This document shows, in pieces, positions 26,101-34,263 of a DNA stretch of 45,336 nt. This DNA is from a candidate division WS6 bacterium OLB20 (GTDB lineage Bacteria > Patescibacteriota > Dojkabacteria > B142 > OLB20). The DNA lies in contig JYNZ01000003.1 of NCBI GenBank assembly GCA_001567355.1, forward strand, positions 134,655 to 179,990, read 5' to 3'. A program made the translations under genes and the position numbers. How positions within the stretch are numbered: the stretch's first letter is position 1; each line of letters opens with the position of its first letter. Below the pieces are notes generated by a model. That model was given only the letters and a program-made list of their open reading frames with translations, was not told the DNA's origin and did not search any database.

Positions 26101-27864
26101 ATGGCAATCCGAATACTTCCAAAAGACGTAATCAATAAGATAGCTGCAGGCGAGGTAATCGAACGTCCGGCCTCGGTAATTAAAGAGGCAATCGAAAATT
26201 CCATCGATGCAGGTGCTACACGAATCGACATCAGCATCGAAGCCGGAGGAATGCAGCTGATCGAAATCCGGGATAACGGCAGTGGAATGAACGAACAGGA
26301 CGCCGCACTGGCTTTTGTGCAACATGCGACTTCAAAGCTTGCAACACAATCTGACCTGGAAGAGATCCTGACACTGGGTTTCAGAGGCGAGGCACTGGCC
26401 AGTATCGCAAGCGTAGCAGATAACCGGCTCCACACGTTTGACGGCACAACAGGGCCGGTGATTGTTACAGCAAAGGACTCCGAGGTAGAGGTAAACCCCG
26501 GCCAGGCAAGATCCCAGGGCACAACACTGACTGTCCGTAATATTTTCGGGTCGATCCCCGCACGCAAAAAATTTCTGCGCTCGGAAAACACAGAATACCG
26601 TCACATACATGACACTGTAACCGCTGCTGCACTGGCACATCCTGCTATCGGATTCAGCCTGCAGCGTGATGGTCGTGAAGCACTGTCTGTCCAACAGGGA
26701 CAGACCCCTGCAGAACGTCTCGGCTCGCTTTTCTCAAACATTGATCCTGCCAAAATGCTGCCAATTCATTATGATGGCCCCGGCATTTCTGTCAGCGGAT
26801 TTGTAAGCCATCCCGAACTCACCGGCAGGCGAAGCGGGGTTGAATATACTTTTCTGAACAGACGGACCATCAGAGATAAGCTTATCAGCAAAGCAGTGCG
26901 GGACGGTTTCCAGACAAGCATACCGGGTGACCACAAACCGCAGTTTGTCGTCTTTATTGATATTGACCCTGCGCAGGTTGATGTAAACGTCCATCCCCGC
27001 AAGTCAGAGGTCCGGTTTACAGAACCCGGGCGTATTTTCACAGCGGTGAGAACAGCAGTTGCAGGATCTCTTGAGAATGCGCTGCAGAATCAGTTCCGGT
27101 CAAGACTCGCAGAAGACAGAAGCCCGCAGACATCCTCCTGGCGGCCACAGACACAAGATTCAGCTCAGGTGCAGCCAGTAGCGGCAGCACCTCGTTCTTT
27201 TTCTGCATCGATCTACAGCCAGACGCAGCATCCCCGATACGAAGGGCCTGCTCTGACGCTGCTCGACAGCACCAAAGACTATCAGCCATTCGAAGCAGTC
27301 CAGGTGCTGCGCACCTACATTGTATTTGAGCGAGCAGGCAGCATGCTTGTTGTCGATCAGCACGCCGCGGATGAGCGTGTGAAGTTTGAACAGATATCAC
27401 GACAGCTTGCAGATGAAACCCCTGAGACCCAGAGTCTGCTGCTTCCGCTTGAACTCGATCTCGGCTCAACCGAAAAAGCGATTCTTGCTGAACATATTGA
27501 GCGGATTCAAACGTTCGGCTTTCAGATCTCTGAGGATGCCGGTGGACAGTATCTTCTTTACGAAGTACCTGCCCTCCTGCGCGAGGGTACAGGAGAAGCT
27601 GTTATCAAAGAGATTATCTCGGGTATTGCCGAAAGCGATGGAGAAGGGGACACCGCGTTTCATGCTGCGCGGGAACACAGCATCGCCACAATGGCCTGTC
27701 ACGGCAGCATCCGGGCCGGAAGAAAACTGCAGCCTCAGGAGATGCAGAAGCTGCTGACCGATCTGTTTGCCTGTGAGCTGCCGTACTCCTGTCCTCACGG
27801 CCGCCCGATAATCCGTGAGTATACGCAGGCAGAGCTCGAAAAGGAATTTATGAGAAGAGTATGA
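26101..27864 (+). CDS. mutL: DNA mismatch repair endonuclease MutL
   Basis: 587 residues. The GHKL ATPase half has NKIAAGEVIERPASVIKEA, the DNGSGM box, HATSKLA and TLGFRGEALASIASV. The C-terminal endonuclease half has DQHAADERVKFE from D419, matching the DQHA(x)2E(x)4E metal site, with ACHGSIRAGRKL and CPHGRPI later. So this is the nicking type of MutL found where MutH is absent. It has its own leaderless-type promoter and overlaps the DUF192 gene by 4 nt. No mutS is in the window. Confidence 0.96.
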   Translation: MAIRILPKDVINKIAAGEVIERPASVIKEAIENSIDAGATRIDISIEAGGMQLIEIRDNGSGMNEQDAALAFVQHATSKLATQSDLEEILTLGFRGEALASIASVADNRLHTFDGTTGPVIVTAKDSEVEVNPGQARSQGTTLTVRNIFGSIPARKKFLRSENTEYRHIHDTVTAAALAHPAIGFSLQRDGREALSVQQGQTPAERLGSLFSNIDPAKMLPIHYDGPGISVSGFVSHPELTGRRSGVEYTFLNRRTIRDKLISKAVRDGFQTSIPGDHKPQFVVFIDIDPAQVDVNVHPRKSEVRFTEPGRIFTAVRTAVAGSLENALQNQFRSRLAEDRSPQTSSWRPQTQDSAQVQPVAAAPRSFSASIYSQTQHPRYEGPALTLLDSTKDYQPFEAVQVLRTYIVFERAGSMLVVDQHAADERVKFEQISRQLADETPETQSLLLPLELDLGSTEKAILAEHIERIQTFGFQISEDAGGQYLLYEVPALLREGTGEAVIKEIISGIAESDGEGDTAFHAAREHSIATMACHGSIRAGRKLQPQEMQKLLTDLFACELPYSCPHGRPIIREYTQAELEKEFMRRV

Positions 27865-28358
27865 ACGAACGCGGCAAACAACTGCTGTTTGGAACCATAG
27901 TACTTGCGGTACCGCTTGTCAGTGTTTGCTCTCTGGCTGCACTTCAGACCGTCAGTGATACCCGCTACATAAGCCCCGCAGTTGTTCCGCAGCCTGAAGA
28001 GCGTATTACTGTGACCTTTCCTGACTCGGGATACTCTGTCAGTGCGGAGATCGCAGACACCACGAGTGAGCGAAGCACAGGCCTGATGTTCAGGCAGACG
28101 CTGCCGGAAGGGACAGGAATGCTGTTTGTCTTTCCCGATGAACGTCCACGCAGTTTCTGGATGCGAAACACCTATGTACCGCTGGATATTATCTTTATCT
28201 CAGCAGAGAAGAGGATAGTACGGATCCACGAAAACGCCACACCATTGCAGGAGCAGCCCACTTACGATTCTGGCCTTGCAGCGCAATACGTTCTTGAGGT
28301 ACCTGCAGGGACCTCCGCCTCACACTCTATCCGTACAGGAGATGTGATCAGTTTCTGA
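27861..28358 (+). CDS. DUF192 exported protein
   Basis: 165 residues. A signal/membrane segment at about 8-30 is followed by the DUF192 domain: TTSERSTGLMFRQTLPEGTG, MLFVFPDERPRSFWMRNTYV, PLDIIFISAEKRIVRI, and a closing VLEVPAGTSASHSIRTGD. The family is a small beta-barrel of unknown role, often exported. It starts inside the mutL stop (ATGA), so it is co-translated with mutL, although a functional link is not evident. The next coding sequence is 340 nt away. Confidence 0.85.
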   Translation: MNERGKQLLFGTIVLAVPLVSVCSLAALQTVSDTRYISPAVVPQPEERITVTFPDSGYSVSAEIADTTSERSTGLMFRQTLPEGTGMLFVFPDERPRSFWMRNTYVPLDIIFISAEKRIVRIHENATPLQEQPTYDSGLAAQYVLEVPAGTSASHSIRTGDVISF

Positions 28359-28502
28359 AATATTTGATCAGTCTGCCTGATTTTTCCAACATTTTTATCG
28401 AGAAAATTCAGCGGTTTTCAGGGGCCCTTGGTATGCATTGCCGGAGTAGTGCACAAAACGTACAACTTTATACAACACACATTCCTCTCCTGTTCACATC
28501 TC

Positions 28503-28532
28503 TTGACTGCCTGTCAGATATTCTGCTAAATT
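28503..28532 (+). promoter_or_regulatory. possible promoter with overlapping operator-like palindrome
   Basis: TTGACT (28503-28508), 18 nt, TAAATT (28527-28532). The -10 region overlaps AATTGT-AAGC-ACAATT (28529-28544), a perfect 6-bp inverted repeat that could be an operator. Confidence 0.4.
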
Positions 28533-28538
28533 GTAAGC

Positions 28539-28617
28539 ACAATTAAATACAGAAAAAGCAGTAAAAATAGTTAAAAGTGCAAGCAAGAATACTCCGCAAG
28601 GAGTATTCTTGTTTTAT
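28539..28617 (+). ncRNA. candidate small RNA of about 75-80 nt
   Basis: Inferred only from a promoter candidate at 28503-28532 and a terminator-like hairpin at 28584-28611 with nothing coding between. The middle is A-rich and unstructured. No known RNA family recognised. Confidence 0.25.
28584..28615 (+). terminator. intrinsic terminator-like hairpin, 12-bp stem with GCAA loop
   Basis: 28584-28595 pairs perfectly with 28600-28611 around a GCAA tetraloop, followed by TTTT then ATA. The T run is short but the stem is perfect. It would stop transcription coming from mutL/DUF192 or from the local promoter before clpP. Confidence 0.6.
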
Positions 28618-28640
28618 ACAGCGAAAGTGTTTGTTTCGTG

Positions 28641-28670
28641 TAGACACTCCCCATACATCATCAATATAAT
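28641..28670 (+). promoter_or_regulatory. clpP promoter
   Basis: TAGACA (28641-28646), 18 nt, TATAAT (28665-28670): the same box pair and spacing as the toxin-antitoxin promoter. The leader to ATG 28700 is about 22 nt and has no Shine-Dalgarno. Confidence 0.65.
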
Positions 28671-28699
28671 AGGGCATACCTGTTAAACGCGTTTCACGC

Positions 28700-29338
28700 A
28701 TGAGTTCATACTTAATTCCCACAGTTATCGAAAAGAGCAGAGATGGTGAGCGTGCATACGACATCTATTCACGCCTGCTTAAGGACAGGATAATCTTCCT
28801 GGGCACCGGCATCGACGACCAGGTCGCCAACGCGGTCATTGCCCAGCTTCTATTTCTGGAGAAAGAGGACCAGGAGAAGGACATAACCATGTACATCAAT
28901 TCTCCCGGGGGCGTAATATACTCGGGACTGGCGATTCTCGATACGATGTCATATATAAAGCCCGATGTCAGAACGGTTGCAATCGGGACTGCAGCCTCAT
29001 TCGGCACAGTCATACTGTCCGCAGGAGCTAAAGGAAAGCGCTTTGCGCTGCCAAATACCATGGTGCACATGCATCAGCCTCTGGTCTCGGGAGGCATTGG
29101 CGGACAGGCAAGCGATATTGAAATCGAAGCAAGGGAGATCCTGCGTCTCAAGGAACTGCTGACCAATATCCTTGCAGAAAATACCGGACAGACTCATGAC
29201 CAGATTACAAAAGACTCGGACCGGGACAAACACATGACAGCAGACGAAGCATTGAAGTACGGACTGATTGATAAGATCATCAAAAACGGGACGAATCAGG
29301 TGACTGATTGCAGTCTGAGGCGGTACCTACTACAATGA
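28700..29338 (+). CDS. clpP: ATP-dependent Clp protease proteolytic subunit
   Basis: Serine protease barrel that degrades proteins fed by Clp ATPases. 212 residues. Catalytic Ser100 in [20 protein letters not shown], His125 in MVHMHQP, and the Asp region [19 protein letters not shown]. The substrate-channel loop [19 protein letters not shown] is intact. The C-terminal 20 residues after LIDKII ([17 protein letters not shown]) are longer and less conserved than usual. It stands alone with its own promoter, without an adjacent clpX. Confidence 0.95.
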   Translation: MSSYLIPTVIEKSRDGERAYDIYSRLLKDRIIFLGTGIDDQVANAVIAQLLFLEKEDQEKDITMYINSPGGVIYSGLAILDTMSYIKPDVRTVAIGTAASFGTVILSAGAKGKRFALPNTMVHMHQPLVSGGIGGQASDIEIEAREILRLKELLTNILAENTGQTHDQITKDSDRDKHMTADEALKYGLIDKIIKNGTNQVTDCSLRRYLLQ

Positions 29339-29381
29339 AGCATCACGGACCGCAGTAGTTTTATTTTATATTCAGTTATTC

Positions 29382-29966
29382 ATGAGCAAATATGTCTCAT
29401 CCGGCGCAATGAAAAAGATTGCGCTTGTCTCAGGTGCCCTCGCTCTGGTTAACGGCCTTATCGGCCTTGCCGTTGCACTGGTACCTCCACTTGCCTTCCT
29501 GGCATGCTTTATTACACCGCTGCTTTGTCTGGTCGGACTCGGAATCCCGGCCTGGGCAGCATATGTGGCTGTCAAAGAGAACGGCTTCACCAAGGACCAG
29601 ATCACTGACGGTCTGCTTTCAGGAGCACTTGCCGGAGCAGTATCAGGTGCAGTTACCGGTACTGTTGGAGCAGTATTCGGCATCATTAACACACTGGCTG
29701 GCGGCGCAAGCAGCGCAGCACTGACTTCTCTTGGAGGTTTTGACACGCCAGCAACTGACGTTGCAGTGTCAACCGGCGCCGGAGTTGTTGGATCGATTAT
29801 CTGCGCACCTGTTGGAATCATCGTTGCTATTCTGATTGCAGCAGTTATCGGAGCAGTCGCAGGCCTCTTGATCGCAGCCATGACCGAGAAGGCAGGCGCA
29901 AAACCTGCAATGGCAAGCAAGCCTGCAGAGCCAGTAGAAGCAAAAAAGGAAGAAGAGACCAAGTAA
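29382..29966 (+). CDS. glycine/alanine-rich multi-pass membrane protein
   Basis: 194 residues. Hydrophobic segments near 12-35, 37-58, a GxxxG-rich stretch at 80-115 (LLSGALAGAVSGAVTGTVGA) and 135-165 (GVVGSIICAPVGIIVAILIA), then a soluble K/E/P/A-rich tail. I recognise no family; the small-residue packing is like that of other glycine-zipper membrane proteins. TATATT at 29367-29372 lies 9 nt before the ATG, so its mRNA may have almost no leader. A strong terminator follows, so it is a one-gene unit. Confidence 0.65.
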   Translation: MSKYVSSGAMKKIALVSGALALVNGLIGLAVALVPPLAFLACFITPLLCLVGLGIPAWAAYVAVKENGFTKDQITDGLLSGALAGAVSGAVTGTVGAVFGIINTLAGGASSAALTSLGGFDTPATDVAVSTGAGVVGSIICAPVGIIVAILIAAVIGAVAGLLIAAMTEKAGAKPAMASKPAEPVEAKKEEETK

Positions 29967-29985
29967 CGCTTCTTTAAGAACACTC

Positions 29986-30016
29986 ACAGTCCCGCTCAAA
30001 GCGGGACTGTTTGTTT
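29986..30016 (+). terminator. intrinsic terminator
   Basis: ACAGTCCCGC (29986-29995), TCAAA loop, GCGGGACTGT (30001-30010), then TTGTTT. A 10-bp perfect GC-rich stem 19 nt after the membrane-protein stop. Confidence 0.85.
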
Positions 30017-30060
30017 CTATACAGATTGAATCACATATGATAGTATTAGTAACCGTGATT

Positions 30061-30093
30061 TTGACACTGTTTCAGTCTGCTTTGCAGTGTCAA
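30061..30093. repeat. 9-bp inverted repeat just upstream of tRNA-Val
   Basis: TTGACACTG (30061-30069) and CAGTGTCAA (30085-30093) with a 15-nt loop, ending 5 nt before the tRNA. It may be a processing hairpin in the precursor or a regulatory palindrome. TTGACA inside it lacks a matching -10. Confidence 0.45.
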
Positions 30094-30098
30094 TGCAG

Positions 30099-30175
30099 GG
30101 GTAGTTAGCTCAACTGGTTAGAGCATTCGCTTGACGTGCGAAAGGTTATAGGTTCGAGTCCTATACTACCCACCA
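30099..30175 (+). tRNA. tRNA-Val (anticodon GAC), CCA encoded
   Basis: Cloverleaf by eye: acceptor GGGTAGT/ACTACCC, D-stem GCTC/GAGC, anticodon stem TTCGC/GCGAA with loop TTGACGT (anticodon 30133-30135), T-arm ATAGG-TTCGAGT-CCTAT, discriminator A, then CCA in the genome. Complete and normal. Confidence 0.95.
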
Positions 30176-30264
30176 GATTCACGGTCCGACATATACCGCA
30201 GCCAGGGGAGGAGCATTGCGCAAAGTGGTACAATGCTTTGTACCTGCCCGACGATTTCAACAAC

Positions 30265-32013
30265 ATGAACGAACAACAGTTACAAGCTCTTGAAACGATG
30301 CGACACAGTTTTGCGCATGTACTTGCGCAGGCGGTATTGCGTCTCTATCCTGGCTCAAAGCTCGGCATAGGCCCGGTTATTGAAGAAGGCTTTTACTACG
30401 ACATTGAGGCTCCCTCACGCATCAGTGCAGACGATCTGCCACAGATAGAAGCAGAAATGAAGCGGATCATTGACGAAGGTCTTGTGTTCAAGCAGATCAT
30501 CATTCCGCGCGAACAGGCGTTTGACACCCTGCACCACCTCGGCCAGATCTATAAGACAGAGCTGCTGCAACAGATTCCTGACGAGACCATCAGTTTTTAC
30601 AAAACAGGTGAAGAATTTATTGACCTGTGCCGGGGTCCGCACGTGCACGACACATCACAGCTCAGGGTGTTCAAACTGACAAGCATAGAGACTTCGTACT
30701 GGCTCGGTGACGAAAACCGGCCCGAGATGCAGCGTATTATCGGGGTGGCATTCAGCCATGCCGCTGAACTGGAAAAGTACCTGAAGGACCAGGAGGACAG
30801 GAAACTCCGGGACCATCGTATTCTGGGCAGGCAGCTCGGGATATTTCATCTTGACCAGACACAGGGTAAAGGCATGCCCATGCTGCTCCATAATGGCGTT
30901 ATGCTGAAACAGAGCCTTGCCAGCATGCTGAAAAACAGAATGATCGATCAGGATTACGAATTTATCGAGAGTCCCGAATTTATTAAAGAGAGCACGCTGC
31001 ATGCGGTGAGATATCTTGACTACAACCGGGACGTATTCATGCCACAGTTTCAGCTGGAAAACAACATGCACCGTCTTCGGACAGATGCTGTCAGCCAGCT
31101 TTTTTCTGCATTCAGTTACAAAAAGAGAAGCTACAAGGAGCTGCCGCTTCGACTGAGTGAATTTGCAGCATCATACGCAAACATACCGGTTAAAGATCTG
31201 CACGGATTGTTTAAGACACGAAGGTTTACCAGAGACAACAGCGTCAGCTTTACAGCTGCTGATCAGGCGATCCCTGAGGTCAAACGCATCATAAAAGAGA
31301 TGACATCCCTGCTGCAGCAGTTTGAACTGAACGACTACCGTATTGCCCTTGGCACCCCTGTACAGGGAGCTAACGGGCAGCACTATATCGGAAACGAACA
31401 GGACTGGCGGGATGCGTCCTATATTCTTGAAAAGGCCCTGTCTGAGATGCACATCACAAGCCGCAAGACTGAAGGCGAGGCTGCTTTTTACGGCCCCACA
31501 CTGCAGTTCCGGGTCAGAGACGTATTCAGACGTGAATGGACGATTGCCTCAGTCGGAATCGATCTTGCACTGCCCAAAATTGCCAACCTCACCTTTGTGA
31601 CTGCGGAGGGCAATGATGACACACCGGTCGCTATTCATCACAGCTTTATCGGCTCATTTGAGCGATTCCTCGGCATTCTGACCGAGGAGTACGGTGGCGC
31701 GTTTCCGACATGGCTTGCACCAGAGCAGGTACGCATTATCCCGATTTCAGCCAAGCACACATCACACGCCAAGGAAGTAGCAGAACAACTGCGTCACAGC
31801 GGTATCCGCGTATTTCTCGATGCACGTGATGAGACAATGCAACTGAAAATCAGAGATGCGCAGATCGATCGCATTCCCTACATGCTGATAATCGGGGATA
31901 AAGAGATCCAGACAGGATCTGTCTCAGTCAGACCCCGCAGCGGTCAGGACCTTGGTCTGATGCGCACTGACGAATTTGCAGCCCTCATATTTAAAGACAG
32001 ACCCGGTGCCTAG
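30265..32013 (+). CDS. thrS: threonyl-tRNA synthetase-like protein with intact editing but degenerate catalytic site
   Basis: 582 residues, in the classic place before infC. No N-terminal TGS domain. The editing domain is intact: H14 and H18 in MRHSFAH, C122 and H126 in CRGPHV. The core aligns without gaps to ordinary ThrRS around LPLRLSEF and DLHGLFKTRRFTRDN. Against E. coli ThrRS (residues from memory), Zn ligands Cys334 and His385 are V276 and V327; only His511 is kept (H458). Motif 2 Arg363 is A305 and its Glu is I307; Gln381 and Asp383 are R323 and N325. The C-terminal anticodon-binding domain (PTWLAPEQVRIIPIS onward) looks normal. Aminoacylation therefore looks unlikely, and a trans-editing or regulatory role is inferred. 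I chose ATG 30265 just before the conserved start. TACAAT at 30229-30234 may be its -10. Confidence 0.85.
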   Translation: MNEQQLQALETMRHSFAHVLAQAVLRLYPGSKLGIGPVIEEGFYYDIEAPSRISADDLPQIEAEMKRIIDEGLVFKQIIIPREQAFDTLHHLGQIYKTELLQQIPDETISFYKTGEEFIDLCRGPHVHDTSQLRVFKLTSIETSYWLGDENRPEMQRIIGVAFSHAAELEKYLKDQEDRKLRDHRILGRQLGIFHLDQTQGKGMPMLLHNGVMLKQSLASMLKNRMIDQDYEFIESPEFIKESTLHAVRYLDYNRDVFMPQFQLENNMHRLRTDAVSQLFSAFSYKKRSYKELPLRLSEFAASYANIPVKDLHGLFKTRRFTRDNSVSFTAADQAIPEVKRIIKEMTSLLQQFELNDYRIALGTPVQGANGQHYIGNEQDWRDASYILEKALSEMHITSRKTEGEAAFYGPTLQFRVRDVFRREWTIASVGIDLALPKIANLTFVTAEGNDDTPVAIHHSFIGSFERFLGILTEEYGGAFPTWLAPEQVRIIPISAKHTSHAKEVAEQLRHSGIRVFLDARDETMQLKIRDAQIDRIPYMLIIGDKEIQTGSVSVRPRSGQDLGLMRTDEFAALIFKDRPGA

Positions 32014-32023
32014 CATAAAATGA

Positions 32024-32052
32024 TTGAATTATCCTGCACTTTCTGCTATTAT
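32024..32052 (+). promoter_or_regulatory. promoter before infC
   Basis: TTGAAT (32024-32029), 17 nt, TATTAT (32047-32052), starting 11 nt after the thrS stop. It gives the infC-rpmI-rplT-pheST genes transcription independent of thrS, with a leader of about 52 nt. Confidence 0.6.
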
Positions 32053-32110
32053 CAACACTCGTATAGGTTAATTGTTACCAGCTTTCGCAATATACAAGGG
32101 TAGAAACAGC

Positions 32111-32665
32111 ATGAAATACATGAAGCGCGAAGAAGTGCGCTATGCCAGAAATGAATTCATTAAGGCACCCAGATTACTTGTAATTGATGCGGATGGTACA
32201 CAATTAGGCGAGATCGATACCGAAAAGGCACTTGCAATCGCCAGAGAGCGTGAACTTGACCTGATTGAGGTTGCTCCAAATGCAAATCCTCCGGTAGCCA
32301 AGATATATGACTGGTCAAAGTTTAAGTACCAGCAGGACAAAAAGCGCAAGGAGAACAAGAGTAAATCGATCGAACAGAAGGAGATGTGGTTCAAGTCGTT
32401 TATCGACACGGGCGACATGCTCCATAAGATCAAAAAGGTAAAAGAGTTTCTTGAAAAAAAGCATCCGGTCAAAATTACCATCCGTGGTAAGGGCAGGGTG
32501 ACACGTGACCACATGTATCAGGTGATGGACGAGATACTCGCCGAACTGGAAGGTTACATTAAATACGACGGACGTCCAAAACTGAGCGGGCGCAACATGA
32601 GCCTGATCGTACGTCCCGACATTAATAAAAAGACAAATGAAAAAGAACAAGATCAAAACACATAA
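32111..32665 (+). CDS. infC: translation initiation factor IF-3
   Basis: Binds the 30S subunit and checks start-codon pairing. 184 residues. N-domain RYARNEFIKAPRLLVIDADG, QLGEIDTEKALAIARERELD, LIEVAPNANPPVAKIYD. The C-domain follows, with VKEFLEKKHPVKITIRGKGR and RPKLSGRNMSLIV. The start is ATG 32111 (a second ATG at 32120 is possible); AAGGG lies about 12 nt upstream. A promoter separates it from thrS. Its last 29 nt overlap the rpmI start. Confidence 0.95.
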   Translation: MKYMKREEVRYARNEFIKAPRLLVIDADGTQLGEIDTEKALAIARERELDLIEVAPNANPPVAKIYDWSKFKYQQDKKRKENKSKSIEQKEMWFKSFIDTGDMLHKIKKVKEFLEKKHPVKITIRGKGRVTRDHMYQVMDEILAELEGYIKYDGRPKLSGRNMSLIVRPDINKKTNEKEQDQNT

Positions 32666-32840
32666 GGCTTCGAAGAAGCGTTTTAAACTGACTGCCACTG
32701 GTAAGGTTATGCACTACAAGCAGGGCAACAACCATCTTAAGGCTAACAAGAGTGGCGCACAGAAAAAACGCAGAAGCGGTGATACAGAGCTTGGCAGCAA
32801 AACCCAGGCAAAGAAGATTATTAATTTGATGAACGAATAA
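32637..32840 (+). CDS. rpmI: 50S ribosomal protein L35
   Basis: 67 residues, very basic. Family pattern IKTHKASKKRFKLTATGKV, then KSGAQKKRRSG. It starts inside the infC 3' end (29-nt overlap) and stops 1 nt before rplT, the standard infC-rpmI-rplT order. Confidence 0.93.
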   Translation: MKKNKIKTHKASKKRFKLTATGKVMHYKQGNNHLKANKSGAQKKRRSGDTELGSKTQAKKIINLMNE

Positions 32841-32841
32841 G

Positions 32842-33183
32842 ATGAGAGTCAAACGGGGTATTACAAAAAAACGAAAACATAAAAAGGTACTTGAGCAGAC
32901 AAAAGGTTTCCGCCTGAGTTACAGCAAGCTTTACCGCCGCGCACGCGAGGCGCTGCTGCATGCAAAACAGTACTCATACGGTCACCGCAGAAAGCGCCAG
33001 GGACAGTTTCGCCGTCTCTGGATTGAGCGTATCAATGCCGGTCTTACAGAAAGCGAAATGAAGTACAGCACATTCATTCACAATCTGAAGACAAAGAACA
33101 TCGAACTCAACCGTAAAATTCTGGCAGATCTTGCGCTTAACCACACCAGTGTGTTTGCAGAGGTCGTAAAGTCAGCAAAGTAA
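32842..33183 (+). CDS. rplT: 50S ribosomal protein L20
   Basis: 113 residues. MRVKRGITKKRKHKKVLEQT at the start, then YRRAREALLHAKQYSYGHRR, KRQGQFRRLWIERINAG and MKYSTFIHNLKTKNIELNRK. 23S rRNA-binding protein needed for large-subunit assembly. In other bacteria it autoregulates this operon by binding the leader mRNA; no such site is recognised here. Confidence 0.96.
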   Translation: MRVKRGITKKRKHKKVLEQTKGFRLSYSKLYRRAREALLHAKQYSYGHRRKRQGQFRRLWIERINAGLTESEMKYSTFIHNLKTKNIELNRKILADLALNHTSVFAEVVKSAK

Positions 33184-33213
33184 CGGTTCAACTGTTCACA
33201 TTACTCGTATTTC

Positions 33214-34263
33214 ATGGCTACAGCCAAGCCAGACACGCAAAAGCTGCTGACCGAGCTTGACGACCTGCTTCTTAAAGCAAAGGCGAACATCGCCAGCACC
33301 GATTCCGAAGAAGAACTTGACCAGGAGCGCGTACGCTACACCGGTCGCAAATCAGAACTCACCACAATCCTGAGAGGGATTAAGGACCTTTCGGATGACG
33401 GTAAAAAAGAGGTCGGAGCCCGTGCAAATGAAGTCAAAGAAAAGGTTCTTGAACTTGTTGAGAAACAGAGCATGGTGCTTCGCAAAAAGTCAGTGGAGCG
33501 TGCGAGCAAAGAGGAAGAGCTAGATGTAACTCTGCCCGGTAACAAGATCCCGCAGGGACGAAGACACATTATCTCCCAGATGCAGGAGCGGACAGAAGAA
33601 ATATTCCAGCGCATGGGCTTTGACGTGGTATACCCCTACGAAATTGATACAGACTTCAATAACTTTCAGGCTGTAAATATTCCCGAAGGTCATCCTGCCC
33701 GCGACAGCTGGGATACATTCTGGACCGAAGACGGTCAGATTGCAATCACACATACATCTGCCATGCAGAACAGGGTTCTGCGTTCGCATGAGCCACCGAT
33801 CAGGGTGGTTGTGCCAGGCAGGACGTTTCGTCATGAGGCTACGGATGCCCGCCATGAACATACGTTTTTCCAGGTCGAGGGAGTTTACGTGGATAAAGGC
33901 GTGACGTTTGCTGATATGCTCGGAACGCTGCAGACATTCTTCTCCGAATTTTTCGGTCAGAAGATAGGCATCAAGTTCTCGCCTGACTTCTTTCCGTTTG
34001 TCGAACCGGGAGGCATGATCTCAATCGATGTGTCCGGACTGGGAGATTCCTTCATGGAGATATCAAAAGGTACCGGCTGGCTCGAAATTCTTGGTTGCGG
34101 CATGATCCATCCGCGTGTACTTGAGATGGGTGGGATTGATCCCAATGTTTACAGCGGTTTTGCCTGGGGATTTGGCCTTGAACGTGTGGTCATGCCAAAA
34201 TTTGCGATCGAAGATATCCGCCTGATCTACAAGGGTGATTTGGATTTTGTTAGACAATTCTGA
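33214..34263 (+). CDS. pheS: phenylalanyl-tRNA synthetase alpha subunit
   Basis: Catalytic subunit of the alpha2-beta2 enzyme. 349 residues. N-terminal coiled coil with RYTGRKSELTTILRGIKDL, then GRRHIISQMQERTEEIFQRM and FNNFQAVNIPEGHPARDSWD. The class II motif 2 region is VVVPGRTFRHEATDARHEHT with FFQVEG. FPFVEPGGMISID, LEILGCGMIHPRVLEM and motif 3 GFAWGFGLERVVM complete the site. All expected catalytic elements are visible. The stop overlaps the pheT start (TGATG). Confidence 0.96.
   Translation: MATAKPDTQKLLTELDDLLLKAKANIASTDSEEELDQERVRYTGRKSELTTILRGIKDLSDDGKKEVGARANEVKEKVLELVEKQSMVLRKKSVERASKEEELDVTLPGNKIPQGRRHIISQMQERTEEIFQRMGFDVVYPYEIDTDFNNFQAVNIPEGHPARDSWDTFWTEDGQIAITHTSAMQNRVLRSHEPPIRVVVPGRTFRHEATDARHEHTFFQVEGVYVDKGVTFADMLGTLQTFFSEFFGQKIGIKFSPDFFPFVEPGGMISIDVSGLGDSFMEISKGTGWLEILGCGMIHPRVLEMGGIDPNVYSGFAWGFGLERVVMPKFAIEDIRLIYKGDLDFVRQF

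Larger units (their letters stand above)
28359..28699. other. 341-nt gap between the DUF192 gene and clpP
   Basis: No gene is called; a 60-codon ORF at 28364-28546 has atypical composition. The gap holds a TTGACT/TAAATT promoter candidate, a strong stem-loop with a T run, and the clpP promoter, all listed separately. Confidence 0.6.

Noticed and set aside
28529-28544. lac-operator-like palindrome
   Set aside because: The resemblance is limited to AATTGT/ACAATT; the spacing is shorter than in the lac operator and no LacI-type gene is present. Kept only as a possible operator.
28364-28546. 60-codon ORF after the DUF192 gene
   Set aside because: Atypical composition, runs into a promoter-like region, no initiation signal.
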